64,000 nucleotides of DNA from Lysobacter silvisoli (GTDB lineage Bacteria; Pseudomonadota; Gammaproteobacteria; Xanthomonadales; Xanthomonadaceae). Where the stretch lies: NCBI RefSeq assembly GCF_003382365.1, contig NZ_QTSU01000003.1, positions 372,001-436,000 on the forward strand, read 5' to 3'. The translations under genes and the position numbers were made by a program. The notes under the pieces are model-generated. The model worked only from the letters and a program-made list of their open reading frames with translations, made no database searches and had not been told where the DNA came from. Shown here piece after piece: positions 1-8,486 of this stretch; the first letter of the stretch is position 1, and each line of letters starts with the position of its first letter.

Positions 1-1
1 G

Positions 2-862
2 CCGCAGGCCTTCCTGCGCCAGCGCCTGCAGCTGCGTTTGCCCGAGGCCGAGGACGGCGCGGGCGCGCAGGCCGATGTCGAACCGTTGCTGTTGCCGCGC
101 GCCGGCCTGCAACGTCATCAACTGCAGACCGCCGTGTTCGAGGCGCTGCTCGCCGACGCGGGCGCGGCACCGGCGCAACTGCAGCAGCGATTGCGCGCGC
201 AGGCGTTGCTGCCCAGCGGCGCGCTGGGGCGGCGCCAACTCGATGCCTTGCTGGCGCAGGTGCGGCCCTATGCCGATGCGTTCGCGCGCTGGCGCGGGGT
301 CGAGGCGCCACAGTCGCGCGCGTTCGAGCTGAACCTGGGCGCGACCGTGCTGCACGGTCGCATCGAGGAGCTGTATCCGGCCGGCCTGGCGCGGCTGCGC
401 TTCGGCACACTGCACGGTCCGGCGCAGATCGCCCACGGCCTGGACTGGCTGGTGCTGTCGGCGCTGGCCGACGCAAGGCCGCTGGTGCAGTTCGCCCAGG
501 ACGGCGCCGACGTGGGCCCGGCCCTGCGCGCGCCGGTCGCGCCCGCGCAAGCCGCGGCGGCGCTGCGCGGCCTGCTGCGCCTGCGCGCGCACGGTCTGCG
601 CGAACCGCTGCCGTTCCTGCCGCGCGCCGGCTGGGACTGGTATGCCGCCCAGGCCGGAGGCCGCGACGGCTGGTACGCGGCGGCGCAACGTTGGCACGGC
701 GGCAGCCACGCCTGGGGCGAGGGCGAAGCCGGCGCCGCGCGCCTGGCGCTGCGCGGGCGCGATCCTTTCGCCGATGCCGAGCGCGGCGATGAATTCCGCG
801 CGATCGCGAGCTTGGTGTTCGACGCCGTGGTGTTGGGCCGCAGCGACGAGGACGCGCAATGA
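2..862 (+). CDS. recC: RecBCD gamma subunit RecC (C-terminal part, cut by window edge)
   Basis: This is the C-terminal end of RecC. In the RecBCD helicase-nuclease, RecC holds the complex together, splits the DNA strands and scans for Chi. The reading frame is already open at base 2, so the gene starts upstream of the window. The visible ~286 residues carry no catalytic motif, as expected for RecC. The C-terminal sequence (FLRQRLQLRLP near the start, WDWYAAQAGG later) fits the family, but the main support is position: it runs straight into recB with an ATGA stop/start overlap, followed by recD. Identity rests on this operon order plus the general match. Confidence 0.88.
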   Translation, partial: PQAFLRQRLQLRLPEAEDGAGAQADVEPLLLPRAGLQRHQLQTAVFEALLADAGAAPAQLQQRLRAQALLPSGALGRRQLDALLAQVRPYADAFARWRGVEAPQSRAFELNLGATVLHGRIEELYPAGLARLRFGTLHGPAQIAHGLDWLVLSALADARPLVQFAQDGADVGPALRAPVAPAQAAAALRGLLRLRAHGLREPLPFLPRAGWDWYAAQAGGRDGWYAAAQRWHGGSHAWGEGEAGAARLALRGRDPFADAERGDEFRAIASLVFDAVVLGRSDEDAQ

Positions 863-3800
863 GCCCGCACACCGGCGACCTGTTCGACGCCCCGCCGCCG
901 CCCGCGCCGGTCGACGACGCCTACCTGAGCGTGCCGCTGCAGGGCTTGCGCCTGATCGAGGCCAGCGCCGGCACCGGCAAGACCTACACTCTGGCCACCC
1001 TGGTCGCGCGGCTGGTGATCGAGCGCGGCCTGCGCATGAGCCAGATCCTGGCCGTGACGTTCACCGATGCGGCCACCCAGGAACTGCGCGAGCGTTTGCG
1101 CAAACGCATGGTGCTGGCCCGGGACCTGATCGAAGGCGACCCAGACGCACCGGTCGACAACGACGGCGAACGCGCTTCCACGCGCGCGTTGATCCAGGCC
1201 CGCCTGCAAGAAGAATCGCGCGACTCGCTGCGCGCGCGTCTGCGCGATGCCGCGCTCGACATCGACCTGGCCGCGGTGGTCACCATCCACGGCTTCTGCG
1301 CGCGCGTGCTCGCCGAGCACGCGCTGGAAAGCGGCCAGCCGTTCCTGGCGCCGGAACTGATCGGCAGCGATCGCGAGCTGCGCGAGGAAGTGGCGGTGGA
1401 CCTGTGGCGCGCGCTGGGCACCGACAGCGCCACCGCCGAACTGCTGCAGGCGCGTTGGCCGGCCGGTCCGCCGGCGCTGGCCGCCGACCTGGGGCCGCTG
1501 TTGCGTGCGCCACGCCTGCGTCCCGCGCCGCCGGTTGCGTCGCCCGATCCGCTGCCGCTGCTGCAGCAGCGCGCGCAAGCGCTGGCCGAGCAATGCGGCC
1601 GTCACGGCGCGCAGGCCTTCGCCGACCTGCAAGCGGCGATGGACGCCAAGGTGCTCAACGGCCAGACCTGGCGCGCCGAACTGCCCGGCGCACTGCGCCA
1701 GGCGCTGCAGCGCTGGTGCGCGCTGGGCGACGCCACCGCGCCGATCGAACCGCGCATCGACCGGCTCACGCCGCAGGCGCTGGCGGCGAAAACCAACAAG
1801 GGCAAGCAGGCGCTCACGCCGGCCTCGCCGCTGTTCGCGGCGGTCGCCGACTACCTGGACGCGCTGGCCGAACGCCAGGCCTGGCTGGCCGCGCAAAGTC
1901 TGGCCCTGGTCCATCGCGTGCGCGAGCAGGCGGCCGCGCGCATGGCCGAACTCAAGCGCCTGCGCCGCGTGCAGACCTACGACGATCTGATCGACGGCGT
2001 GGCGCGCGCGCTGGAAGGCCCGCATGCGCACGCCCTGGCCGCGCGCCTGCGCGCGCAGTACGCGGTGGCGCTGGTGGACGAGTTCCAGGACACCGATGCG
2101 CGCCAGTGGGCGATCTTCGAGCGCGTGTTCGGACCGACCGCGGACGATGCGGGTTCCTCGCCGATGCTGTTCCTGATCGGCGATCCCAAGCAGGCCATCT
2201 ACGGCTTCCGCGGCGGCGACGTGCACACCTACCTGGCCGCGGCCGGGCGCGCCGAACCGGCGCCCGCGCTGGAGCGCAACTTCCGTTCGCGGCCGCGCCT
2301 GCTGCGCGCGGTGCAGTCGCTGTACGACCGCGCCGGCGATGCCGCCTTCGTCGATGCGCGCATCCGCTTCCTGCGCGTACAGCCCGGCGGCGCGGTCGCC
2401 GACACCGCGCTGCTGCGCAACGGCCGGATCGCACCGGCGCTGACCCTGCGCCAGCTGCCGCCGCCCGACGACGGCCGCGGCAAGGCGCAGTGGGGTTCGC
2501 CGGAATCGCGCGAGGCCGCCACCCGCGCCTGCGTCGCGGCGATCCACGCCTGGCTCAGCGACGCGCGCGACGATCGCGCCCGGATCGGCGAACGGCGCGT
2601 GCAAGCCGGCGACATCGCCGTGCTGGTGCGCAGCCACGACGAGGCCGCGCGCATCCAGCGCGCCCTGGTCGCCGCCGGCATCCCCGCGGTCGCCGCCGGC
2701 CGGCAGAGCGTGTACGCCAGCGAACAGGCGCAGGAACTGCTCGCACTGCTGGAATCCTTGCTGCAGCCCGGCGACAACGCGCGCCTGCGCGCCGCGCTGG
2801 CCACCGTGTTCCTGGGTCTGGACGCGGCCGATATCGCGCGCATGGACGCCGACCCGGCCTGGCAGCGCGATTGCCAGCTGCGCGCGCTGGAATGGCGCGA
2901 ACGCTGGCAGCGCCACGGCCCGCTGGCCCTGGTGACCGAGCTGTGCGCGCAGCAGGCGCCGCGCCTGCTCGCGCTGGCCGACGGCGAGCGCCGCCTGACC
3001 AACCTGTTGCAACTGGGCGAAGCGCTGCAAGAAGCCGACGCGCAGGCGCTGGGCCTGCACGGCCTGGTCGACTGGCTGCGCACGCGCATCGCCGAGGCCG
3101 ACGACAACGACGAGACCCAGCAGCTGCGCCTGGAGTCGGACGCGCGCCGGGTGCAGATCCTGACCCTGCACAAGAGCAAGGGCCTGGAATTCGGCCTGGT
3201 GTTCCTGCCGTTCGCCGCTATCGGCCGCAAACCGCGCGAGGGCCGGCTGCGCGAATACCCCGACGACGAAGGTCGCGTGCTGCAGCTGGAAGGCGAGCAC
3301 CAGGACCCGCAGGCGCCGGCCTGGAGCGAAGCCTTGCGCCGCGCGCAGCAGGAAGAAGCCGCCGAGGACGCGCGCCTGCTCTACGTCGGCCTGACCCGCG
3401 CGCGCCACGCACTGTGGCTGGCCTGCGGCCCGCTGTACCTGAGCGCGGCCACGCCGCTGGCGCCGATGCTGGACGATCCGGCGGCGCTGGCGGCGGCTTC
3501 CGAGGGCGAGATCGCGCTCGACGCCGGCCCGGTCGAAGCCTGGCCCGCGCCGCTGCCGCCCGAGCGCGCCGCCGCGGTGCCGCCGGCGCGCACGCAGCGC
3601 CGCACGCTGTCGCGCGACTGGTGGGTGCACAGCTTCACCCAGCTCACCCGCGAGGACGGTGCCGGCGCGCGCGCGTCGGAGGAGCGCGGCGCCCAGGACG
3701 AGCCCGAACCGGCGCCGGTGCCGGTGCCTGGCGAAGTGCTGGACGTGATGGAACTGCGCTTCGCCGGCAGCCGTTTCGGCAATGCCGTGCACACCGCGTT

Positions 3801-4500
3801 GGAGCGCTGCGACTTCGCCGCCTGGCGCGATTGGCGCCGCCTGCTGTGGGTGCCCGAGGGCGAGGCGCCGGTGCTGCGCCAGGCCTTGCACGAACAGGGC
3901 TACACCGACGCCGACATCGACACCGGCGGCTACGACACGCTGGCGCGCCTGGTCGGCGCCACCCTGACCGCGGCCCTGCCCGAAGGCACCCGCTTGGCCG
4001 ACCTGCCGCCGTCGGCGCGACGGCCGGAAATGGAATTCCATTTCGCCCTCAACGACGCCGCCAGCGCCGAACTGCTGGCGCTGCTGCACGCGCACGGCAC
4101 CCTGCGCGAACGCCGCAGCTTCGGTGCGCGCCGCCGCCTGGACGGCCTGATGACCGGCAAGATCGACCTGGTCTACACCCATGAACAGCGCTACTACCTG
4201 CTCGACTACAAGACCAACCGCCTGCCGTCCTACGACCCGGCCACGGTCGCGCGGGCGATGGACGACAGCGAATACACCTTGCAGGCGCTGATCTATACCC
4301 TGGCCCTGCACCGCTGGCTGCGCTTCCGCCTGGGCGCCGATTACGACTACGAGCGCCACTTCGGCGGCGTGCGCTACCTGTTCTGCCGCGGCCTGGATCC
4401 GATGCGCGGCGGCGGCGAGGACGGCGGCGGGCTGTATGCGAACACGCCGCCGCGCGCGTTGGTGGAGGCGATGGACGCCTTGTTCGGAGGCGCGGCATGA
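859..4500 (+). CDS. recB: RecBCD beta subunit RecB, helicase-nuclease
   Basis: RecB is the 3'-5' SF1 helicase and the only nuclease of RecBCD, acting on double-strand ends in the cytoplasm. The 1213-residue protein has Walker A GTGKT (about 38-42), Walker B DEFQDTD (407-413), motif III GDPKQAIYGFRGGD, and motif V-like LTLHKSKGLEF near 770. The C-terminal RecB nuclease domain keeps its metal residues: D1103 in GKIDL, and D1116 and K1118 in LLDYKTN. Length is normal for the family (E. coli about 1180). The start overlaps recC by four bases (ATGA) and the end overlaps recD the same way, so the three genes should be translationally coupled. Confidence 0.97.
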   Translation: MSPHTGDLFDAPPPPAPVDDAYLSVPLQGLRLIEASAGTGKTYTLATLVARLVIERGLRMSQILAVTFTDAATQELRERLRKRMVLARDLIEGDPDAPVDNDGERASTRALIQARLQEESRDSLRARLRDAALDIDLAAVVTIHGFCARVLAEHALESGQPFLAPELIGSDRELREEVAVDLWRALGTDSATAELLQARWPAGPPALAADLGPLLRAPRLRPAPPVASPDPLPLLQQRAQALAEQCGRHGAQAFADLQAAMDAKVLNGQTWRAELPGALRQALQRWCALGDATAPIEPRIDRLTPQALAAKTNKGKQALTPASPLFAAVADYLDALAERQAWLAAQSLALVHRVREQAAARMAELKRLRRVQTYDDLIDGVARALEGPHAHALAARLRAQYAVALVDEFQDTDARQWAIFERVFGPTADDAGSSPMLFLIGDPKQAIYGFRGGDVHTYLAAAGRAEPAPALERNFRSRPRLLRAVQSLYDRAGDAAFVDARIRFLRVQPGGAVADTALLRNGRIAPALTLRQLPPPDDGRGKAQWGSPESREAATRACVAAIHAWLSDARDDRARIGERRVQAGDIAVLVRSHDEAARIQRALVAAGIPAVAAGRQSVYASEQAQELLALLESLLQPGDNARLRAALATVFLGLDAADIARMDADPAWQRDCQLRALEWRERWQRHGPLALVTELCAQQAPRLLALADGERRLTNLLQLGEALQEADAQALGLHGLVDWLRTRIAEADDNDETQQLRLESDARRVQILTLHKSKGLEFGLVFLPFAAIGRKPREGRLREYPDDEGRVLQLEGEHQDPQAPAWSEALRRAQQEEAAEDARLLYVGLTRARHALWLACGPLYLSAATPLAPMLDDPAALAAASEGEIALDAGPVEAWPAPLPPERAAAVPPARTQRRTLSRDWWVHSFTQLTREDGAGARASEERGAQDEPEPAPVPVPGEVLDVMELRFAGSRFGNAVHTALERCDFAAWRDWRRLLWVPEGEAPVLRQALHEQGYTDADIDTGGYDTLARLVGATLTAALPEGTRLADLPPSARRPEMEFHFALNDAASAELLALLHAHGTLRERRSFGARRRLDGLMTGKIDLVYTHEQRYYLLDYKTNRLPSYDPATVARAMDDSEYTLQALIYTLALHRWLRFRLGADYDYERHFGGVRYLFCRGLDPMRGGGEDGGGLYANTPPRALVEAMDALFGGAA

Positions 4501-6314
4501 GCCTGACCGACAACCTGCTGCGGCGCGGCCGCCTGCGCAGCGTCGACCACGCGCTGGCGCAATCGCTGCGGCGCCTGGAGCCGGCCACGCCGGACCTGGT
4601 GCTGGCCGGGGCCGCACTGGCCTCGCGCGCGATCGCCGACGGCCACGCCGCGTTCGAACTGGCCGCGACCGGCGAAGAAGACACGGGGCTGCTGGTGGAG
4701 CCCGCGCAGTGGCTGGCCGCGCTGCGCGCCTCGGCTTGGGTCGCGCAGCCGCAGGACGAAGCCGCCGCCGATCCGCAGCGGCCGCTGGTGCTGGAACGCG
4801 GCCTGCTGTACCTGCGCCGCTACCGCGAGTACGAGCGCCGATTGGCGCAACGGCTGCGCGCGCTGGCCGTGCAACCGCCGGCGGCCGTCGACGCGCCCGC
4901 GCTGGCGCCGGTGTTCGCGCGTCTGTTCCCGCAGGCCCGCGACGGCGACCGCCAGGCGCGCGCAGCCGCGCTGGCGCTGGCGCGCGGCCTGCTGCTGGTC
5001 ACCGGCGGCCCCGGCACCGGCAAGACCACCACGGTCGCGCGGCTGTTGCTGCTGCTGATCGCGCAGGCGCGCCAGTGCGGTGCGGCCGTGCCGCGCATCG
5101 CCCTGGCCGCGCCCACCGGCCGCGCCGCCGAGCGCATGGCCGAAAGCCTGCGCGCGGCCGCGGCGCAGCTGCGCGCCACGCCCGGCATCGACCCGACGCT
5201 GTGCGACGCGCTACCGGTGGAAGCCAGCACCCTGCACCGCCTGCTCGGCACCGTGCCCGACCGCGCCTACTTCCGTCACGACGCACGCGAACCACTGCCG
5301 TTCGACGTCATCGTGGTCGACGAGGCCTCGATGGTGGACCTGCCGCTGATGTGCAAGCTGGCCGAAGCCGTAGCGGACGGCGCGCGCCTGATCCTGCTCG
5401 GCGACCGCGACCAGCTGCCGTCGGTGGAAGCCGGCGACGTGCTCGCGGCGATCGTCGATGCCGCCGGCGACGACGAAGCGCAGCCGTCCGCGGTAGCCGA
5501 TGCGCTGCGGCCCTTGCTGGGCGACAGCCTGCCCGTGCGCGGCGACGACGCCTCGCCGCTGGCCGGCCACCGCGTGCAGCTGCAGCGCGGCTACCGCCAG
5601 GCCGACAGTCTGGATCTGGCGCCGCTGGCCGCGGCCGCGCGCGAAGGCGACGCCGACACCGCGCTGGCCTTGCTGCGCGAGGGCGGCCTGCGCGGCGTGG
5701 TCTTCCATGAAGACAGCCTGGATCCGCTGGCCGGCGCCGGCCGCGACGCGCTGCTGCGCGACTGGCGCGCCCTGGCCGACGCGCACGATCCCGCGCAGGC
5801 CTTGGCCTTGGCCACGCGCGTGCGCCTGCTGACCGCGCTGCGCGACGGCGCGCAGGGCGCGGCGCCGTTGAACGCGCGGATCGAAGAGGCCTTGGCCGGC
5901 GCGCACCGGCCCGCCTACTTCCATGGCCGTCTGTTGCTGATCACCGAGAACAGCTACCGCCACGGCCTGTTCAACGGCGATATCGGCGTATGCCTGCAAG
6001 GCGGCGACGAAGAAGGCCCGATCGCCTGGTTCGCCGGCGGCGGCAACGGCGTGCGCGGTTACTTCCCCGCCGCGCTGCCGGCCCACACCGGCGCATTCGC
6101 GATGACGGTGCACAAGGCGCAGGGCTCGGAGTTCGACCGGGTGTGGCTGCAGCTGCCGCGCCAGGACGTGCGCAGCCTGTCGCGCGAGCTGGTGTACACC
6201 GCGCTGACCCGGGCGCGGCGTGAGTTGCACCTGTGCGCGAGCGAGGCGGTGCTGCGCGCGGCCTTGTCGCGGCACGCGATGCGGGTGTCCGGGCTGGCGG
6301 CGCGGTTGCGGTAG
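4497..6314 (+). CDS. recD: RecBCD alpha subunit RecD, 5'-3' helicase
   Basis: RecD is the fast 5'-3' SF1B helicase motor of RecBCD. The 605-residue protein has Walker A GGPGTGKTTT (K176), Walker B VVDEASMVD (D275), the GDRDQLPSVEAGDVL motif III, and the C-terminal MTVHKAQGSEFDRVWL motif V, followed by the usual YTALTRARREL motif VI. Length matches the family. It overlaps recB by ATGA and is last in the operon; a terminator-like hairpin lies about 220 bases downstream. The order recC-recB-recD without an intervening ptr gene is the usual non-enterobacterial arrangement. Confidence 0.97.
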   Translation: MSLTDNLLRRGRLRSVDHALAQSLRRLEPATPDLVLAGAALASRAIADGHAAFELAATGEEDTGLLVEPAQWLAALRASAWVAQPQDEAAADPQRPLVLERGLLYLRRYREYERRLAQRLRALAVQPPAAVDAPALAPVFARLFPQARDGDRQARAAALALARGLLLVTGGPGTGKTTTVARLLLLLIAQARQCGAAVPRIALAAPTGRAAERMAESLRAAAAQLRATPGIDPTLCDALPVEASTLHRLLGTVPDRAYFRHDAREPLPFDVIVVDEASMVDLPLMCKLAEAVADGARLILLGDRDQLPSVEAGDVLAAIVDAAGDDEAQPSAVADALRPLLGDSLPVRGDDASPLAGHRVQLQRGYRQADSLDLAPLAAAAREGDADTALALLREGGLRGVVFHEDSLDPLAGAGRDALLRDWRALADAHDPAQALALATRVRLLTALRDGAQGAAPLNARIEEALAGAHRPAYFHGRLLLITENSYRHGLFNGDIGVCLQGGDEEGPIAWFAGGGNGVRGYFPAALPAHTGAFAMTVHKAQGSEFDRVWLQLPRQDVRSLSRELVYTALTRARRELHLCASEAVLRAALSRHAMRVSGLAARLR

Positions 6315-6341
6315 TTGCGCGGCGGTTTGCTGCCCCGCGTG

Positions 6342-6440
6342 CCCTCACCCCAACCCCTCTCCCGCAAGCGGGAGAGGGGCTAAAGCAGCAGCGTCGAATC
6401 AGTCCCCTCTCCCGTTTACGGGAGAGGGCTAGGGTGAGGG
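6342..6440. repeat. paired REP-like palindromes (CCCTCTCCCGC family)
   Basis: Two hairpin units of the form CCCCTCTCCCGC-AAGCGGGAGAGGGG face each other and are bracketed by an outer inverted pair: CCCTCACCC at 6342-6350 and GGGTGAGGG at 6432-6440. This is the layout of a BIME (paired REP). A related cluster lies at 21532-21763, also just after a gene end. Confidence 0.75.
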
Positions 6441-6536
6441 GGTGAGCGCAGCGAATGCTCTTGATCCCCGCTCGGGCGCCGAACTCTCCGTCCCAACAGC
6501 AGGCCCGGAGAGCCTGCCCCCGCGAAGGCGGGGGGC

Positions 6537-6561
6537 GGCGCACAGGATGTGCGCCGTTTTT
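6537..6561 (+). terminator. Rho-independent terminator-like hairpin after recD
   Basis: GGCGCACA (6537-6544) pairs perfectly with TGTGCGCC (6548-6555) across a GGA loop and is followed by GTTTTT. This is the classic form, but it lies about 220 bases after recD, and a second CACAGGATGTGC unit follows at once, so it may instead be part of a dispersed repeat. Confidence 0.5.
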
Positions 6562-6642
6562 CGCTGGCACAGGATGTGCCATCGGAAAATCCCCGCGCCC
6601 ACTTCGCTCTCGCACGGGAGCTCTGGGGCAGCGTTTTTCTTT

Positions 6643-6680
6643 GGTTACTTTCTTTTGACGCTTATCAAAAGAAAGTGACC
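6643..6680. repeat. inverted repeat GGTTACTTTCTTTTG
   Basis: Arms at 6643-6657 and 6666-6680 match at 14 of 15 positions around an 8-base loop. It is AT-rich against the GC-rich surroundings. I recall similar hairpins scattered through Xanthomonadaceae genomes (from memory, not checked here). Confidence 0.6.
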
Positions 6681-6755
6681 CGGCCGCTTGCGGACGGAAG
6701 CTTTTGCTGTTGCTTCAACCAACACACCCACACACCTTCGCGAGCTCGGAGCGGA

Positions 6756-6780
6756 TCGCGGCTCACGCCGCTCCTACCCC
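6756..6780 (-). repeat. short repeat, family GTAGGAGCGGCGTGAGCCGCGA
   Basis: On the minus strand this reads GGGGTAGGAGCGGCGTGAGC followed by CGCGA, with an internal GCGGC-GTGA-GCCGC hairpin. Further copies lie at 6901-6930 and in the 59.7-60.0 kb cluster; a diverged copy is near 6840. Confidence 0.65.
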
Positions 6781-6900
6781 AAGGCGCCAGGGCAGACCCC
6801 ACGCCGACCGAGAGCTTCGGCGTAGCTGCGGATTCGCGGTCGCAGCTTGCGCAGCTCCTACAGGGGTGGGCGCAGCGTTCGTCGTGGTTGTGGATTCGTG

Positions 6901-6930
6901 GTCGCGGCTCACGCCGCTCCTACCCCAAAG
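6901..6930 (-). repeat. short repeat, family GTAGGAGCGGCGTGAGCCGCGA
   Basis: This is a second near-perfect copy of the unit at 6756-6780, ending in the same CTACCCCAAAG. It stops 16 bases before the stop codon of the lysR gene. Confidence 0.65.
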
Positions 6931-6945
6931 CCGAGCGGGCCAGGT

Positions 6946-8034
6946 TCAGACCAGCTCCGGATCCGGACTGTCCCGATGCTGCGCCCCAGCCACCAAGGCC
7001 TCCACTTCCACCTCCGGCATCGCCTTGGCCGGCCGCTGCTTGGCCACCTTGGCCAACTCCGCCGCGATCGCCGCCGACGCCTCTTCCGAAGCCTTGCGGA
7101 AACGCTGCCGGTCCGGGCACAGCACCTGCATGTAATCGGCGTCGAAGTTCAGCCGCTCGACCAGGAAGTCCACGAACGCCCGCACCTTGGGCGACTGCAC
7201 CTGGCCGCGCGGGAACACCGCGTTGAAGTCCATTTCCGGGCCGGTCCAGCCGGCCAGCACGCGCTGCACGTAGCCTTGCTCGGCATAGGCCTTGACCGTC
7301 ACGTCGCTGGCCAGCATCAGGCCCTCGCCGCACAGCAGCGCGCCCTTGAGCGCGCCGGGGTCGTTGGCCACCAGCACCGGGTCCACGCGGTAGTCGATGC
7401 TGCGTTCGCCGTCGCTGAGCGTCCACACATAGGTGCCGTTGCGGCGCGACTTCTGCATGGCCAGGGTGCGGTGGTGCTGCAGGTCGTCCGGGTGCAGCGG
7501 CTCGCCGTGGCGCTCCAGGTAGTTGGGGCTGGCGTAGACCTGGGTGCGGAACACCGACAGGCGCCGTGCGATCAGGTTGGAGTCGGGCAGATCGCCCACG
7601 CGCAGGGCGACGTCGATTTCCTTGTCGATGATGTCCAAGGGTTCGTTGGACAGCAGCATCTCCAGCCGCACCTCGGGATGGCGCGCATGGAACTCGCCCA
7701 GCAGCGGCGCGATCCAGGTGATGCCGACCGAATACGGCGCGGTGAAGCGCAGCCAGCCGCGCGGACCGCCCTGCAGCTGGCCGACCGCGCTTTCGGCCTC
7801 GTCCAGTTCGCGGGCGATGCGCTGGCAATGCTCGAAGTAGATGTTGCCGGCTTCGGTCAGGCCCAGCTTGCGCGTGGTGCGGTGGAGCAACTGCGCGCCC
7901 AGCCGGGTTTCCAGGTCCTGCACCTTGCGGCTGACCGTGGTCTTGGGGAGCCGCAGCGCGCGCGCCGCGGAAATGAAACTGCCGTGTTCGACCACCTTGA
8001 CGAAGATCAGGGTGTCGTTGAGATCGCGAGCCAT
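6946..8034 (-). CDS. LysR-family transcriptional regulator of the divergent efflux operon
   Basis: This is a 362-residue LysR-type regulator. The N-terminal winged helix-turn-helix covers about residues 1-60 (SFISAARALRLPKTTVSRKV). The effector domain follows (GWLRFTAPYSVGITWIAPLL), and then an unusually long, Ala/Lys/Glu-rich tail of about 60 residues. The frame is open further upstream, but the ATG at 8034 is preferred: it begins MARDLNDTLIFVKVV, the normal LysR N-terminus, and has GGAGAG upstream. It is divergent from the DUF2798-SDR-RND operon, the usual LysR position for controlling its neighbour. Compare MexT, which activates mexEF-oprN in Pseudomonas. The inducer cannot be read from sequence. 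Confidence 0.9.
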   Translation of the reverse strand: MARDLNDTLIFVKVVEHGSFISAARALRLPKTTVSRKVQDLETRLGAQLLHRTTRKLGLTEAGNIYFEHCQRIARELDEAESAVGQLQGGPRGWLRFTAPYSVGITWIAPLLGEFHARHPEVRLEMLLSNEPLDIIDKEIDVALRVGDLPDSNLIARRLSVFRTQVYASPNYLERHGEPLHPDDLQHHRTLAMQKSRRNGTYVWTLSDGERSIDYRVDPVLVANDPGALKGALLCGEGLMLASDVTVKAYAEQGYVQRVLAGWTGPEMDFNAVFPRGQVQSPKVRAFVDFLVERLNFDADYMQVLCPDRQRFRKASEEASAAIAAELAKVAKQRPAKAMPEVEVEALVAGAQHRDSPDPELV

Positions 8035-8129
8035 GGGGGACTCTCCGAAAAGTAGGGGCCTAAAAAGAGGGGCGAGGGGGGCCGTCTCGGGGCTGGCGGG
8101 AAGGCCGAGCCGGGCATTGGCCCTATTTC

Positions 8130-8144
8130 GGGACAATTATTCCC
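8130..8144. promoter_or_regulatory. candidate LysR operator
   Basis: GGGA-N7-TCCC with an AT-rich centre lies in the 182-base gap between the divergent lysR gene and the efflux operon. A dyad of about 15 bases here is what LysR proteins bind. A TAGTCT hexamer at 8180-8185 could be the -10 for the operon. Confidence 0.35.
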
Positions 8145-8216
8145 TGAATCAACGGCTAATCAAGTGCCGTTCGGCGGCCTAGTCTGTGCCACATCCTCCC
8201 CCCACCCCCTGCCGCC

Positions 8217-8486
8217 ATGTTGACCGCGCGCCAAGCCCGCCTCGCCTACCTGCCGCTGATGATGATAGCGATGTCAGCCTTGATCGCGCTGGCCGCCATC
8301 GTGTTCCGCCAGGGCCTGGCCCAGGGCGCGGAAGAGGCCTGGATGCTGGCCTGGATCCTGGCCTTCACCGTGGCCCTGCCCACCGCCATGCTGGTGTTGC
8401 CGGCGGTGAGCGCGGTGCTGAGGCACTACACCCGAAATGAAATAATCCCGCTGATGGGAGAAAAAATCCCGGGAGCGGGACAATGA
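8217..8486 (+). CDS. DUF2798 small membrane protein
   Basis: This 89-residue protein has two hydrophobic helices (about residues 11-29 and 43-66, the second containing WMLAWILAFTVALPTAMLVL) and matches DUF2798, a family of small two-helix inner-membrane proteins of unknown function. It is the first gene of the presumed efflux operon, and its stop overlaps the start of the next gene (ATGA at 8483-8486). DUF2798 genes are often seen beside LysR regulators and efflux genes. No function is known. Confidence 0.85.
   Translation: MLTARQARLAYLPLMMIAMSALIALAAIVFRQGLAQGAEEAWMLAWILAFTVALPTAMLVLPAVSAVLRHYTRNEIIPLMGEKIPGAGQ

Larger units (their letters stand above)
6315..6945. other. gene-free stretch full of short palindromic repeats
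   Basis: This stretch lies between the convergent recD and lysR genes. Open frames here are short, alternate between frames and read through the repeat units, so I see no convincing gene. It holds a paired CCCTCTCCCGC-type repeat, a terminator-like hairpin, a GGTTACTTTCTTTTG inverted repeat and at least two copies of the TCGCGGCTCACGCCGCTCC repeat, each listed separately. Confidence 0.7.

Noticed and set aside
268-4617. 1449-codon open frame antisense to recB
   Set aside because: recB in the opposite frame has all helicase and nuclease motifs. The antisense frame is low-complexity Arg/Gln/Ala-rich sequence of the kind GC-rich codon bias creates.
6220-7226. several short open frames across the recD-lysR gap
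   Set aside because: They read through palindromic repeats in different frames and lack RBS, signal or family features.
8456-8470. second GGGA-N7-TCCC dyad resembling the candidate LysR operator
   Set aside because: It lies inside the DUF2798 coding end and next to the SDR ribosome-binding site, so chance is the simpler explanation.
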